Positions 13,101 to 28,100 of a stretch of DNA of 64,000 bases are shown in pieces. Position 1 is the first letter of the stretch, and the number at the start of each line of letters is the position of its first letter. The notes beneath the pieces were generated by a model that was not told the origin of the DNA, made no database searches, and saw nothing but the letters and a program-made list of their open reading frames with translations. A program made the position numbers and the translations under genes. Source of the DNA: Phalacrocorax aristotelis (Eukaryota; Chordata; Aves; Suliformes; Phalacrocoracidae). The stretch spans positions 53,532,621-53,596,620 of the forward strand of contig NC_134280.1 of NCBI RefSeq assembly GCF_949628215.1, read 5' to 3'.

Positions 13101-16100
13101 GTGTCACATCCTACCCTGCTAATCCCCGCTGGGCTGCAGCTTGCAGAAGTGATCAGCCCCCCACTTGTAGCTTTTTTCCTGCTTGTTAATAGAGAGGATT
13201 TTTCACTTTCCCCTGCTATTGATTTTAAAGGACTTTCCTCCCCTGAAAAGCATGTGTCTGCTTTAGAAGACCATTTAATTCCCTCTTTAATCAAAGAGGG
13301 AAGACACCAGAGTATTGGTGCCTGACATCTGTGGCTGTATAGAAAACCAAGCCATGCTCAGGGGATATCTGCATCCATGTGGCTAATCTATCACAATGAT
13401 GCTTGGTAAACCAGCCCCCCCGGGGAAATGCTAGTCAGGATGCAGGTGGTCTTAGAGGGGCATTACCCTGGTCATTGACCTGTTGGGTGGACCCCATCTC
13501 CTTCTTGTGCCTCTTTCCCTACCGACTTCTTTTTTTGTTTGGTTGGTTTTTTGGTCTATTTAAATTATAAGTGCTCACCCTGCCTGGTTATCTGGAGGTT
13601 TGTGTGTATACAGAGGAGGGGCCTCGGTCTTTGCAGGCCTTACTGGTGCTGTCCTAATAACTATAATGGGTGCCCAGTGGTTAGAAACCAGAACAGGTCA
13701 AATTGGTTACATATCTCAGGAGCTTGTCCTGTAGCTGCATTAGCAGCATCACCGGACCTGAGAGGTGCCACTGTGCATCCACTGATGCTTGCGAGGAAGC
13801 TGGTTTCTAAAGAGTAGCAGAAAACTTCAGGATAAAAAAAAGTCCTAAAATCCAGGGCTATTATCCCCAAAGCTCCTCTTAAATAGGCAGAGCAGTGACA
13901 GTTTATTGACTGTCCTCCAGCTATAGTTCTAGCAAACCCTGCTTTTTGGTGATCTGTGGTCCATCATGCAGTCGGTCCTGCACATAAACATCCTGCAGCT
14001 CTCACGGCCCCTGAAGGCCACACCACTCTTGAAGGAAAGGAAGGAAAACTGCAGTTTTGCTAGTCCTGCTTGTACAAAGGAAAGACTCTGGCTCCAGTGG
14101 GGTTTAAGGTGCTATGTGCTGTTATCTGGTCAGACAGAGAGAGGGGAGAAAAAATAAGCAGAATATCTCAGCTGAAATTCTTATACCTGAACTTTCCAGG
14201 CTAAAACCCACTTATGTTGAGCAAAATTTGTGCTCAGGATGGAGCAGCTGTTCCAAGCACCTGTTCCAAACAAATTCTGTGGTAAAAAAGCCTCAGTGAA
14301 TGCCCGATATAACCCAGTTTTTCACCAAGAGTGATGTGCCAGTAGGGCCAGCACACAGCACAGGCTGTTTGCTTTACTGTTCCCAGGTGTATCATTGTAG
14401 GCAAGCGTGTAGAGCATCTTTAATAACACTGCAGTGCACTTCAGCATCTTGCTTTCACAATCAGTCTGTCTCCTCTGCTGTCCCTCAGGGTGCAGCACTC
14501 CTGAGCAATGCATCCGTCCACCATTTGTCCCTGGGGAGCACGTGCGGGCAGAGCTGATGTGCTCAGTTGGAGCTGAAGACGGATTCCTCCTTTGGACTGA
14601 GATAACTGACTCATATTTGCTATGTGGAAAGGCAAAAGCATCGTGGGCTTTTAGGTGAACCGGGTCAGGGTGGGAGGGATGCAACCTGATGGAAGTAACC
14701 TGAAATTAGCTCCCCCCCTCCCCGCCCCTGGGCTGTGAAGTCTGGCAGGGAGCTGGCCCTTGCAGTGGCCACAGAAGCACCAAAAAGCAGCTGGAGCTGA
14801 GCAGGGCACAGGTTGGCTCCTTCCCTGGGAGTGCAGGGGTTTGGCAGAGCTACTGAACCCAGTCTGAGCTAAAGGATCCCCCCCCCCCCTTGTCCGAAGC
14901 AGACCCCTTAACTGAAGGGGAAGCATCAGAAAGGTGAATTAAAAGATTCACCAGTCAACAGACAAGATGCTGTTTCTGCGGATTCTGTCAAGTCTCTCGA
15001 AGACAAGTTGTTCCTTGCAGCAAGGATGGAAACAAGGTCATTCATAAAAGAGTAATTGATGTCTGGCTGGTGACAGCCCTCTGTGGGGCTGATGTGGCTG
15101 CCTCCTGCAAAGGGAACAGGCAGCAGCCCACGGCCGACTCTGAGGAGCTCCAAGGGTCTGGGAGATGGTAAACCAGCCTCGACCCTTCCACATTTTGTAT
15201 GCAAACGATGTGTTGCCTTTTTCTTTTTTCCTCCAAATGTCTTCTAATGTAATTAGAAAGTTGCTCTTCCAAAAGCCTTTTGGCTGGGAAGGTTAAAAAC
15301 AGCCTATAATTCATTTATAAGATGTTCTCAGAGCCATGTAATTGCTCCACACTGGCTGGATGGAGGGGGGAGCTTCCCTAGGGGCTGTGTTTTGGTATTC
15401 CCAGAGAAGCTAGACAGAAATAAAGGGAGAGCCGATGCTGGAGGTGAAGGACTGGGATGTGGGGTAGAGCTGAGGAAGGGAAAATGAGAAGGAGGATTTT
15501 AATCTGCTGGGGTTTCTGGCCCCAGAGAGATGTCGTAAGTGCTGGAGCTGATGGGGGAAGGAAGGGAGAGCAGAGGAGGGGGAAGGAAGGGAGAAATCTG
15601 GATGGTGCCACTGGCATGCTGTTGTTCTCACTCTCCAGGTTCATGGTGGGTCCTCTCAATTAAATGCTTACTGGAACAATGTGCAGAAGAGCTTTCACGT
15701 TGCTGTCGGTGCTGTTCTTTTCATCTGCCATATTTTTCTCTATTTTTTATTGTCTTTGAGCCCAGAGAGTTGTGGTGAGTGGAGCTAAATCCAGTTGCCG
15801 GCCAGTCATGGTGTCCCCCAGGGCTCAGTTTTGGGGCCAGTTGTGTTTAATGTCTTTATTGATGATCTGGATGAGGGGACTGTGTACACATTCAGTAAAT
15901 TTGCAGATGACACCATGTTGGGCAGGAGTGTCGATCTGCTGGAGGGTAGGAGGGCTCTACAGAGGGACCTGGACAGGCTGGATCGATGGGCTGAGGTCAA
16001 CTGTATGAGGTTTAACAAGTCCAAGTGCTGGGTCCTGCACTTGAGTCACAACAACCCCGTGCAACGCTACAGGCTTGGGGAAGAGTGGCTGGAAAGCTGC

Positions 16101-19100
16101 ACGGCAGCAAAGGACCTGGGGGTGTTGTGTTGGCTGACAGCCAGCTGAACATGAGCCAGCAGTGTGCCCAGGTGGCCAAGAAGGCCAACAGCATCCTGGC
16201 TTGTATCAGGAATAGTGAGTAGGGAAGTGATCGCACCCCTGTACTCAGCACTAGCGAGTGTGAATACTGTGTTCAGTTTTGGGCCTCTCACTACAAGAAG
16301 GACATTGAGGTGCTGGAGCGTGTCCAGAGAAGGGCAACGAAGCTGGTGAAGGCTCTGGAGAGCAGGTCTGATAAGGAGCGGCTGAGGGAACTGGGGTTGT
16401 TTAGCCTGGAGAAGAAGAGGCTGAGGGGAGACCTTATCTCTCTCTACAGCTACCAGAAAGGAGGTTGTAGTGAGGTGGCTGTTGGTCTCTTCTCCCAGGT
16501 CACTAGCGATAGAACAAGAGAAAATGGCCTCAAGTTGTGCTAGGGGAGGTTTAGGTTGGATATTAGGAAAAATTTCTTTACTGAAAGAGTGGTCAGGCAC
16601 TGGAACAGGCTGCCCAGAGAGGTGGTGGAGTCACCGTCCTGGGAGGTATTTAAAAGATGTGTAAACGTGGCACTTCAGGGCATGGTTTAGGAGGCATGGT
16701 GGTGTTGGGTTGATGGTTGGACTTGATGATCCTAGAGGTCTTTTCCAACCTTAATGATCCTATGATTCTTGAATTTGGTGAAAACATTAACTTTGTTATG
16801 CTGTTTGTTTAGGGGATAAATTGTAGGAGGAGGTGCAGAATGCAGGGTCTGGTCCTAATGAGAAGCAACCTGAAATGGCCATGCAACCTCACCTCCTCCC
16901 ACCTCCAACGTGTGCTGTACCTGCAGGGGTTGAACCACCCGCCCCAGCTGGGTTCAGGCTTGGTCCTGCCATGCTTTGGTCTGTGGCATCTCACCTTGTG
17001 TGTTCTTCCCCATCTTTGCTACTTGTATTCCCCTTGTCACATCAGCGTTTGATCAGACTTTCCTCTTCTTTAGGGTCCCATTTCTCCCATAATCCCATTT
17101 CGGCTCCTGGCAAGGCAGCAAGTGATCTCACCACCTATATGGCCAGGCAACTGCCAAAAAAATAAAAGAAAAGGGGAGATCAGACATACGTAATTTAAGT
17201 TTTTTTGTAAAAGCCGTACCAGGGTTTTCCCCAGCATCTGGTGCAGAGCCTGAAACAAGGCACCCTAAAAGAGTAGGGAAATGCCAATGCCTGTCTTGTT
17301 CCTGGAGCAAAGCCCCCAGGGAAGGGCATTGTCCTGCCACGAGCAGAGAAACACAGCAGGCAGCAGATGGACAAGAACCATCAAAAGGCAGTTTATTGGC
17401 TTGTTCACATTCATTTCCAGGGTTTAAAGTAACACATTTTCCTTTCTTGTTGTGTATGAAGGAGTTTGAGTCTTTTTTTTTTTTTTAAAACCATACCTCT
17501 TAAGCAAAAGGTTTTTGGTGAAGCAGAATTTGTAGCAGCAACACTCTTCTTCCTCCTCTTCAGCGTGATTTTGGTAAGCTTTCATGAAAGATTTAGTCTT
17601 TTTTAAGCGATTTCAGCTATATCGTACTATTAAAACCCTCATAGAAAAAAATTAGACACCAAAATAAGAAGCAGTCAGTTGGGTAATCTTCCCCTGCTAC
17701 ATAACTTTTTTGGAAGAGGGACAGTTTCATGGAAAAACTTGTAAGGGCAATAATTTTTGACTGGTGCTTATTCATCATCTTTTGCCATTCCAGAACTAAG
17801 CTGTGGATTCATATTTGAGGAGCCCATTTGGCCTTCAAATGCTTTACAGGCACTTTTTCCTTTCTTTTTCTTTTTTTTTTTAATGGGAACAAGATCCTTT
17901 GGTCCAGCTGTCACAACAGGCAAGCGCTGTTTACATCAGGGTTTTTTTCTTTTGGATCACATTTGTTCAAATAAAGAGACAATGCATCTAACTTCCAGCT
18001 CTGCGAGCCTGGGGAAGAAGACAAAAGGCAAACTGCCTCCTGCATCATTGCCGTAATTGTTTAGACACTTCAGGGCCAGTTTGCTGGCCTTGATTGTGTT
18101 TCTGTAGTCCTTTTATCTAACTAGGATGGTGCTGATTTAAGAAAGGATGCGTGACTGTGCAGCTGTCACCTTGCTAACAGGGTAAAGTCCAGCTCCTTTT
18201 CCAGGTTGCTCTCCATCCCGATTACTCACTTCTTCATGGACTATTTGTGTTTTCCCCACTTTGAAACTGATAGACGAGTTTTAAATGCAGGGGATTGAAT
18301 CCTGTGAGTAAGGAGGTACAATTCTGGTGCACAGTCCTGCTACAGAGGAGGAGCATATTGTAAATATAATGTTTTGGCGTTTGGGGGTTTTTTTTTTTCT
18401 TTCCCCAAAGGGAATTTGGGCAGAATAGTTTAAACGCTCCGCAGGAAGCTTGATGCTTTTTTGGTCAACCCTGCAAACAGCCACAGTGTAATTAGAGGGC
18501 TCCTGACAGAGAATCACATTATTATTAATCTAATTTCTTTTAAGTAACCAGCATTATGAAGGATATTAAAAGAAGGGGATGTTTAGCTCTAACTTTAACT
18601 AAACTTGCTCAAACGAGCATATTAAATGTGTCGCAATGGTGTTTTCAGATGGCTGTTTTTCTCCCCGTACTGTAACTGATAGTATTTTTCCTCTTTGTCC
18701 TCAGGGATTTTTCTGTTTTGCTCTGGCCTTCTGTGGATTGATCCCAGCTGCCTGCTGGAGATACACACACAGCACAGAGGTAAGCCTCGGCTGCTAGGAA
18801 ATACCACCACCATCTTGTCAGATGGAGATTTTTTTGTAGCAATGATTTCTCCCATAAAAGGGACATCTGGTGGTAATTAAGCAGTCCATGCTGAGGTCTA
18901 TCAGATGCATGCTCTGTCACATCCGTCCTTTGCAAGAGCAGGGCTGCCTTCATCAGCTGCCTCTCCAGTGGGTCATCTGAAGGGAGAAGCCACGGAAACC
19001 CTCATGCAGGGCAACACTTTGTCCTGAAGACAAAACAAATGCAAGTCTCATTTTAAATAGCTTTGGGATCTTTTATTTTTTTTCAGGGGATGTTTTGTTT

Positions 19101-22100
19101 TGTTTTGTTTTAAATGAGATGCTTGACTTTTGAATAGTCATTTCCAGACAGCTCTAATTCCTGCAAAAAGTTGGAAGCCTCTGTTCAAAGGTGGTGGCAG
19201 GTTGTGACTGTTCAGGTTTTCTCTGGCAATGGCCAGGAGAAACACCCAAGAGGTGTTTATTAACCAGCAGCAATGCTACAGTAAAAACGCTAGTGTGAAA
19301 AATGGTGTTTTGGGTCGCTGCCATGCTGGACCAGAAAGAGAAGGCTGTACGCAGTCAAATTTTCCAGAAAGCTGCGTTTTGATTTGTTAACCCAGAGCTT
19401 GCTGGTGGTGGTAGATGGATGGTGTTGGAGATGCAAGGTGCTGGGGAAGTGGAGTCAAGGCACACAGAGTTGCTGAGGGACAGCCCTGCGCATTGCAGTG
19501 TGTACCCTCACCCCAGGGCTGGGATGCCCCTGGGGCAGGCTGTTGGGGAAAGCAGAAATTGAGCCTAATATTTGGTAGCCTAAAGATGTTTAGACTTTTT
19601 TTTAACCCTTTCTTAATCTGATATAATTTGCTTTTTGTGTATTTATTCATCTTCCCATTCAGAGGAATTTGTTACTGCTTGGTCTTAAATCCCCTTTCTG
19701 TATCCCTGCACTCAAAAAAAAAATGTTAAGAGACTTAGAAGTGCAAAAATAAAATCATTACTTCTTTTTTTTGAAAGCAGAACCCTGATATTTTAGGGAA
19801 GTATCTGAATTATCTAACAGGAACTCAGATAAGTCTTTGGGACTTCGATAGATGTTTCATGCAGCGGGTTGGTCCCCGTCTCCGTTTTGTTCCTCCCCAG
19901 CCCGAGGCACATGCTGCAACCTACAATGCTGTGGCCAGCCATGAGGATAGGGGTGACGCAAAACATCATCCTGGTGGATTAGGGTCACATTGATACTGCC
20001 AGCTCATCTCTTTAGGGTTACAGACATTGGGGGGAATTGAAGACCAGTGCGTCAGGAAAAGAGCATCAGAAGGGATTTTATTCTTTGCTGGATGACCACT
20101 CCATCAAAACCCCAGAGACTTAATCCATACTAGGAGCGTGGCAATTGCACTTCTTGGGGACAAGAAGCCCTGCCACATGATGGTTCATGTCCTGTGCAAA
20201 AATTAAGTCCTTTTGGAAGCAGAAGTCTAAAGGGCAAAGTCAAGGTTAAGATGAGGGTTAAGGTTCTCTAGAAAGTTTGTCCAGAGCTAACCAGTGGCCA
20301 CAGTAGTTGAAAATCCTTTGAAATATGCAGATGGCTATACTGGATCAAAGGTACCCACTCTCAGACAGGCACACCCACTGTTGGCCAAGGTAAGAGTATA
20401 AAAACCCAGTGAGCACAAAGCAATGCTTTTCAGATGCCAACCACTTGTGGCTCAGGTGCCTGTTCATGGCACCTCCTGGTGCCTTTGCCTTTAATGCTCT
20501 CAGTGGGTTTTTCCCCCGTGAATTTGTCCAGCTGCTTTGGAAATGTTAGGGTGAGTGCTGGTGGCACAGCAGCAGCTTTCATCTCTACACTTACCTAGCT
20601 GAAGCAGATTCAGTCAGAGCTGAGACATCCACAGAGAAGTCTTTCCACAGCCTCTACATATATTTTCCCTGGTTTCGGGCAAAGCTATCAAAAGTTGTTA
20701 TTTCCACACTAACAATTTAATACAGAAATAATTTTGTTTTCATGGCCAACACAGAAGGGAGGTCTTGAGCACAGTTTCCTTCTTCTTCTGCAGAAGTTTG
20801 TAATGAGAGTTTGAAATAAAAGCTGTGTTAGTAAGGGAGAAATGGCAACAGAAAGTGTGTCTGCTTGGTCTTGTGAGATTGGGTTTTCCAAATAGACTAT
20901 TTAGTTATACTTTTTAATGCAGAAACATGGAGTAGGGTGTAAAAAGGCTGCAAGAAAAAAGTTGTATATTGTAATGAAAAATGTTTGGCTGAAAATATTT
21001 AAAGGAGAATTACGTTCTCTGTATATCTCTTAATCACCACATCTGTTTTTACTTCAAATTATTTTCCTGTTTTCTTGCTTTGAGTGCCCTGCCCATAAAT
21101 GCACCCATGTGTTATGGTTAGCTGTAGTAGTTGGTTGGGTTTCTTTGGGCAAAACAGTTACCAGTAGGCAAAATGAAGGTTTTCTGTAAAGTGTTTACTT
21201 TCTAGGTAGAGAAATCCAGCAGTGTTTCTGGCAACAGAAAAACTGAAATACTGGTAGACATTGTCTTGGGCTTCTCTGCTTTCTAAAATGCAAGGAGAAA
21301 CAGGGTATATAAGTAAGGAAAGATTTAATTAGGAGTGTCCCTTACAAAACAAATGGAAATTTGGTTTAGCTTGAAAGATAACCTGTCTCACCAGTGAGAA
21401 AAATGCAGATGTGAGAGAGAAATGCAGATGTGACTGCACCTCCAGAACAGAAAGACAGTGCAATGACACAGAAAACCAAATGGAGCAGGGGGAAGACTCC
21501 TGAAGTCTCGTTATAGAGCCATTTGTTTGCCTGACTTTCTCAAAGTAAAGAGCAAGATAAAAGCAGGTGTCCTCCCCGAGCCTACTGCGTGCCTGTACTG
21601 TCAGAAATAGTTAATTGCAGTAATATGGGGGAAAAAATCAAACTAAAACAATTGACGGGTGTCTTGTAGACTTGATGGGATGTACACAGCTACCAAGAAA
21701 GGAAGACAATTTGGGGATATAAAACCGTGTATGGATGAATATGCCCATTACGTGTGCCTGAATCAGTGCCTCTGAGAGCACCAAGGGGCTACTGCCCCGC
21801 GCTCATGGCTAAACCAAAAATGTGCATTTTTCCCTTGTAAAATATATTGACCTTCCAGTGAAAAGCCAGACAGAAAATCAGCCAGTTCCATCTGGAAATG
21901 CCAGCTGGGAGCTGGTGTCAGTAGATCCCTCCTCTCCCTCCCTGTGGGCAAGGTGCTGAACACAGGCAGCACTGAAAGTGGAACCCTCCCGTCGCTCTGC
22001 AAGCCAGGAGATGGGAGGTCCCTCCCACACCAAACCATGGCAGGTGCCCTCAGTGGTTTACTCCTCTTGATCAAAAAAAAAAAACCCCAAAAATCAAAAA

Positions 22101-25100
22101 ACCCTGAATTTCCTTCATAAAGCAGACCCTTCTTATAGAAGATTATCTAAAATGGAAAAGCCCAATTTTCAGTTGAAAAATTGCTTTGATGGTTATTTTC
22201 AAGAGGCGGTAGATAGAAATATTACTTGAACATGATGAAAGCAAGATGGCCTTTTTTGTCTTTGTGAGTCCTTTAGATACTTGTTAACAGTACTTCTTAC
22301 AGAGGAGCTACTCAGGACAGGAGAAGAAGAGTTATTTGTAAATATTCTCTATTCTCAGACATGGGCACTGTAAACAAAATGTGAACCTTCTCATTTCCCA
22401 TTCTTTTCTGCTTTTGTGACCTTCTGTAGCTCCTGAATGAATTCTTTCAGAGAGGTGCCATGCGTTTTAATTTCAAGTTCCCTGCATCCCAGATAGACTC
22501 AGTGTAACCTATCTATCTTTATACTTCAAATAACTTACATCAGACATGTAAAAGTCATGAATCTGAGGTTTACTGTGCTTTACACAAAAAGGTTGATCCC
22601 TCTGTTCAGCACTGTAATTATTCCTGCCCTGTTGACCTATCCATGTGGCCAAAGAATGGGTTTTGTGAGATCCAGGCCTGTCTTCTAAGGCTGCTTTGCA
22701 TCCAACTGTCTGCACTGAAGTACTTTTAATAAGGAACTAACAAACTACTCATTCCCAAAATATGTTTGCTTGGTACATTCTGCAAAGAAAATGCTGAACA
22801 AAATGGGGAAGAACAAATAAGTCAGAGTAACATCCCAGATCTCCATGTCTTGCCAGCATGTACAATGCAGCCTTTCTGTTAGTGTCTACCCCCAGCTTAA
22901 AAAGAAACACTTTGCCTCTTAGCCAATGGCACCAACAGAAAAAATGCCGCTGTCTCTTGCAGAAGTGTGAAAACTCCTCTGGGCAGGTCAGCTGCTTGGA
23001 GGAAAATCTGAAATTAAAATATTTGTAATCTGGAGGTTGTTGAAGGACCTTTTCTCCTACTAGCTATAGTGCTGAGCCATTCATGTTTCAGTATTTTCTA
23101 GCTCAACTTGCCCCATAGCCATATCCTCACCTGCTGCACCCAACGCTCCTCCTAGGACTTCAGATAGGTGAACTCTATCCCATCATGCTCTCAAGCCCAC
23201 AGTTCCAGAAACACCCCAGCCCAGCCTCCAAGCCCCTGTGAAACTCTAATGTGCTTTTCTGCCTGGCCCAAATCACTTGGGAGAGTTGATCCCTTCCCAT
23301 GTCCAACCTAGTGCAGACAAGGGTCTCCACAAGGGTGAGGAGCATGTTTGGTTGCCCTCGCTATGGGCCATCTGGCCAAAATGTGGTCTTGGTGGGAAAT
23401 GTGGACTTGGTTGGAAAGTGTCACAAACCTGTCTAGGTTCAACACCAGTGATGCAAAGTGAAATAGAGAACAAAGTACAAGAGTGGGCGGGGAGGATGAC
23501 CTCTACACGAGCACCTTCGGTGCAGCAGTTGTGGTAACCACAGAAATGATGAGGGTTTTGACTGGTTTTCAGCCACGTTAGGGAGTCCTGATTCCTGAAG
23601 CCAAACTGATGAGTCTTGTTTTCCAAAGTTATTTTTATGGCAGCTCCTTTACCACAAACCTCTGCCTGTTTAGGTGAGATCTTTAGTCGTCGCCAGTGCA
23701 ACCCAATGCAGCTGGGACCTGGGATGTGGAGAAGGATGTAGGAGAGACATGCCACATCTGGAGCAGCTGGTGGGGAAGGCTGCTGCTTTCTCCTCCTCCA
23801 CAGCTTTCCTTCTCTCCTCACCCATTAACTGCTGCTTTAAAAACCTGCCAGCTGAGGCTGGAAGAAAGAGTAGCCTTGCAGCTGTGGTGTAAAAGACTTT
23901 TGGTACCCTTGCTAGCCAACAGAGAAATAGATTTGGGGTTTCATTCTGGACCCTGCTGTGAAAAAGGCTGGAGGATTTTCAGTCTCACACCATCTTCTGC
24001 TGTTTCCCTTCTCTGCAGCGGCTTAGAAGATCCTTCCAGCAGCCCTGCGATGCTGGCCCCGTAAGCCAGTCAGAATGGCAGGGTGAATCAGCAAAAATAA
24101 AATTGCTGCAATGTGAAAGGAGTTTTGCAACAGCACAAGCTTTTAATTACAGAGATTCTTTTGCAGGTGAATGTTAGCTTAAAACCAATTAAATTATTAT
24201 TTCCCTACTTGGGAAAATTTGAAACTAAACACTGGTGCAAATAGTTGCCCATACTTCTGGCATAAAGGCCCGATTTCCCACGTCCTTTGGATGAAGAGGT
24301 CACTTGGATTTGCACTAATTGCAATGATACCGCAATCTCTTAATTTTCAAATGGTCTCTCAAGTTGCTGTGTGATTTCAAAAGGAGGTTTCACATTGGCT
24401 TTTGGCTCCACATTTGTAGAAAAGCAATAGCCTCTTTGCATTGCACTGCAAGTACTCAGGGAATAAATGTGAGGGTTTAGCTTTTTATGGGATGGGGAAC
24501 ACAAACCACCCGTGCTCTGGTTCTCCTGCAGGTGTGCTCTGCTTGAAATTTTCTGCAGAGGAACATGTTTGCTCTCCCCTCCTCATACTGGAAAGGGGAA
24601 ACAGAGTCTTTCATACTTTGTTAGTGAGCAAGGTGGTATCTTTTGAGGTAGTGATTTTCTAACAGGGCCTGGGGTACAAAGCTGGGATTAACAGTTGCAG
24701 CTGTTAAATAACAAGCATTGCTACACCTGGGCCCCATTCTTCAAAAGAGCAGCTTCCCTGCTCTCTTACCTGCATATGGGATCAGTTCCGATCTTCTGTT
24801 TGTGGCTCTTCCTCCTAACCAGTGCAATGCTAGATGCGGTACTGCCTGGGTCGCCAGGAAGCAAATCCTGTCTTTTTGTGCTCAAAACCAGGACATGCAT
24901 TGCTTGTTTCTTCAGGTATGCAAGGAGTGACCTGCACTTCCCAAGTAATTCCTTAAGCAGGACTGCAGAGGTCCTTCCAGTGGCAAACCAAGTCTGTGGT
25001 TTTTCCAGGGTGTGTTTGTTTCTGTTGCTCCTGCTAGTCGTGTGTGCTGGGGCAAACTCTTACAGGGTCCAGTCTGTCTCATCTGAAGGCAACGCTTAAA

Positions 25101-28100
25101 GGCAGGCTTAAGTCCTAGAGATTTTAATGGGACTTAAACACAAGCTGAAGGTGTGTTCAGGTGCTTTCTGAAACCAAACCTGAAGCATACAGTTTCCTTT
25201 GGTTTTCTGATTCAGTGGGGCTGGATCAGGGTTGTAGCCACCTATGGGGGTCTTTCAAGAGCATTTGCAAAAAGCAGTGATTTGCCTGCCAAAACACTGA
25301 ATAATCTAATGTCCACCTTTCTCTTGCTGTTATTCTGCCAGGCACAATCACTTTAAAGTAAGCACAGAGCTTTTCCCAGTCTCTGAAGTCTATGGAAAAA
25401 ATAGAAAAGGGGGAAACTCCCTTCCCCTTCTTTAGTGTTCTTAAATATTGGGACTCTCTCCTAACAGTTATGTTCTCATCACACAATAACAGCTTGCTCC
25501 CACCAGCAAGACCCTGATGTCCTTTGTCTGACATGCCACACAGTTGTTCGCACTCATGGGTTTTATAATTTATTGCTGCCCTGATGCTGAACCTATGTGG
25601 CCCTGTTTCTGCCACTTCCTGTGGCAGAGTGTTAGCTGGAGCTCCTGTTTCCAGCAGCATCAACTGTGGTACCCAAGGCTGCTCAGATGATTGCTGTCAC
25701 TATGGAACAAAATCTGGCAAGCAATGTCAAAGATAACAAGAAGGGCTTCTTTAAATACATCAGCAATAAAAGGAAGACTGGGGCTACAGTGGGCCCACTG
25801 CTGAAGGAAGGGGCCCTGGCGATGCAGGATGCAGAGAAGGCAGAGTTACTGAATGCCTTCTTTGCTTTGGTCTTTACTGCTAAGGCTGGCCCTCAGGCAT
25901 CTCAGCCCCCAGAGAAGAGAGGAAAATCTGGAGAAAGGAAGAATTCCCCTTGGTTAAAGAGTATTGGGTCAGAGATCACCTATGCAAACTGGATCCTCGC
26001 AAATCCATAGGCCCCAATGGGATGCACCCACAAGTGCTGAGGGAGCTGGCAGATGTTCTTGATGAGCCACTCTCCACCATCTTTGAAAGGTTGTGGAGGA
26101 CAGGAGAGGTGCCCGAGGACTGGAGGACAGCAAATGTCACTCCAATCTTCAAAAAGGGCAAGGAGGAGGACCTGGGGAACTATAGACCAGTCAGCCTCAC
26201 CTCCGTCCCCAGAAAGGTGATGGAGCAGTCCATCCTGGAGGTCATCTCTAAGCAGGTAGAGGACAAGAAAGTTATGAGAAATAGTCAACATGGATTCACC
26301 AAGGGAGGATCATGCCTGACCAACCTGATAGCCTTCTATGATGGTGTGACTGGCTGGGTCGATGAAGGGAGAGCAGTGGATGTTGTCTGTCTTAACTGCA
26401 GTAAGGCATTAGACACTGTCTCCCATAGCCTCCTCACAGGCAAGCTAAGGAAGTGTGGGTTGCATGAGTGGAGAGTGAGATGGACAGAGAACTGGCTCAA
26501 CAACAGAACTCAGAGGGTCATGATCAACGGGGCAGAGTCTGGATGGAGGCCTGTCACTAGTGGTGTTCCCCAGGGGTCTGTGCTGGGTCCAGTCCTGTTC
26601 AACATATTCATCAATGACCTGGATGAAGGGATCAAGTGTTACCTCATAAAGTTTGCTGATGATACCAAGCTGGGAGGAGTGGCTGATACACCAGAAGGCT
26701 GTGCTGCCATCCAGTGAGACCTGGACAGGCTGGAGAGCTGGGCCGAGGGGAACCTGATGAAATGCAACAAGACCATGTGCAAGGTCCTGCACCTGGGGAG
26801 GAACAACCCCACGCACCAGTACAGGCTGGGGGCTGAACTACTGGAAAGTGGCTCTGTTGAGAAAGACCTTGGAGTGCTGGTGGACAAGTTGACCATGAGC
26901 CAGCAACGTGCCCTTGTGGCCAAGAAGGCCAACAGTATCCTGGGGTGCATTAAAAGGAGTGTGGCCAACAGACCCAAAACCACAAGAGGACCTTGATAAT
27001 CCTGAGGCTGGTGTTACTCAGGAGGGATGCAGCCCCAGATCTGGAGGATTTAGGGGAAAAAATTGTTGGTGTTGAATAACTGCTTGCTTGGGTTTTCTGT
27101 GCTTCCCTGTGAAGCATCTGGTGCTCTGCCACAGTCACAAAGTGATGCTCCTGGCTGCATAGAGTAGCACAGAGGTGGTCTTGGGGGTTTATGGCTTGGT
27201 TGAGCATGAAGCTGTGATGTCCCCCTGCCTGCTGTTTGAGCAGTTTGAATATCACCCATACAGCTAGACTTTTGCTGTTGTTCTGGGACATGGAGATGGG
27301 AATTGAGGAGGAGGTGAGCAGCATAAAAGCTCATCACTTTCTCCTGTTTTAAATGTTTTGTACAAGGATCTGATGGAAGCACTGGGACCAGAGAGAAACA
27401 ACTTTGTAAGGCTGTGCTTTACCTGAATTTTTTTGTTCCATGATGGTTTTTGTTCTCTCTCCTTCTGTGTATTCACTCAGTGATGGACTAAAAGATGGTT
27501 GGGGGTTGCCTGGTCCTTTTCCAATATGAGAAAGTGGGTGGAAGTGTATGAGTTATTAAAAAACATTATATATGTGTGTGTGTATCTATGTGTATATAAT
27601 ATATATATTTATATATACTGGAAAGAAAAGGTGAAAACCATTTAGTTAAAAACCCCATCTGGATCTTGCTGCTCTTGCATCAGCGGTCCCCCGTGACCAC
27701 CAGCAGTCAGAGGCAGAGCAGCACCTTCTTATCTTGGGCAGTTTTCCATGGGGGCCCTCAAAGGCTGCTTTGATTTGCAGTGCTGGCCAGATTTCTGCAG
27801 CTGGTATTGATTGGCTTCAGGAAGGCTGGAGAGGAGGGGAGCTGAATGCTATTAAGGGAATATAAAGATGCAGCAAGTTGTAATGACTGTGTTAGACACA
27901 GCAATGGAGGCCTGGTCAAGCATGGAGCGGGGTGAGCCCATCTTACCATGTGCTTGATCCACATGGTGGCAATTGCTCTGCAACCTGGCTAAAGCACTCA
28001 GGGTGGTTTTCCCTCCTCTGTTTCACTGCAGTTGCATTGTTGCCTTATCCAAACCCAAGCAGTTGCATCTGCCCCCCGCTGCTTTCTGACATTCTGTGAA

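Larger units (their letters stand above)
10704..18704 (+). other. TSPAN32 intron 3
   Basis: An 8-kb intron carrying a CpG island at about 12440-12740 and a CR1 fragment at about 15763-16770, both listed separately. Apart from poly-C runs, poly-T runs and purine-rich stretches near 15480-15600, the rest shows nothing I can name. Confidence 0.75.

Noticed and set aside
17392-17398. Minus-strand AATAAA as the end of an antisense transcript
   Set aside because: The hexamer is common in AT-rich DNA and no minus-strand exon is recognisable upstream of it.
23273-23821. 182-codon minus-strand frame in TSPAN32 intron 4
   Set aside because: No domain recognised and no supporting exon structure.
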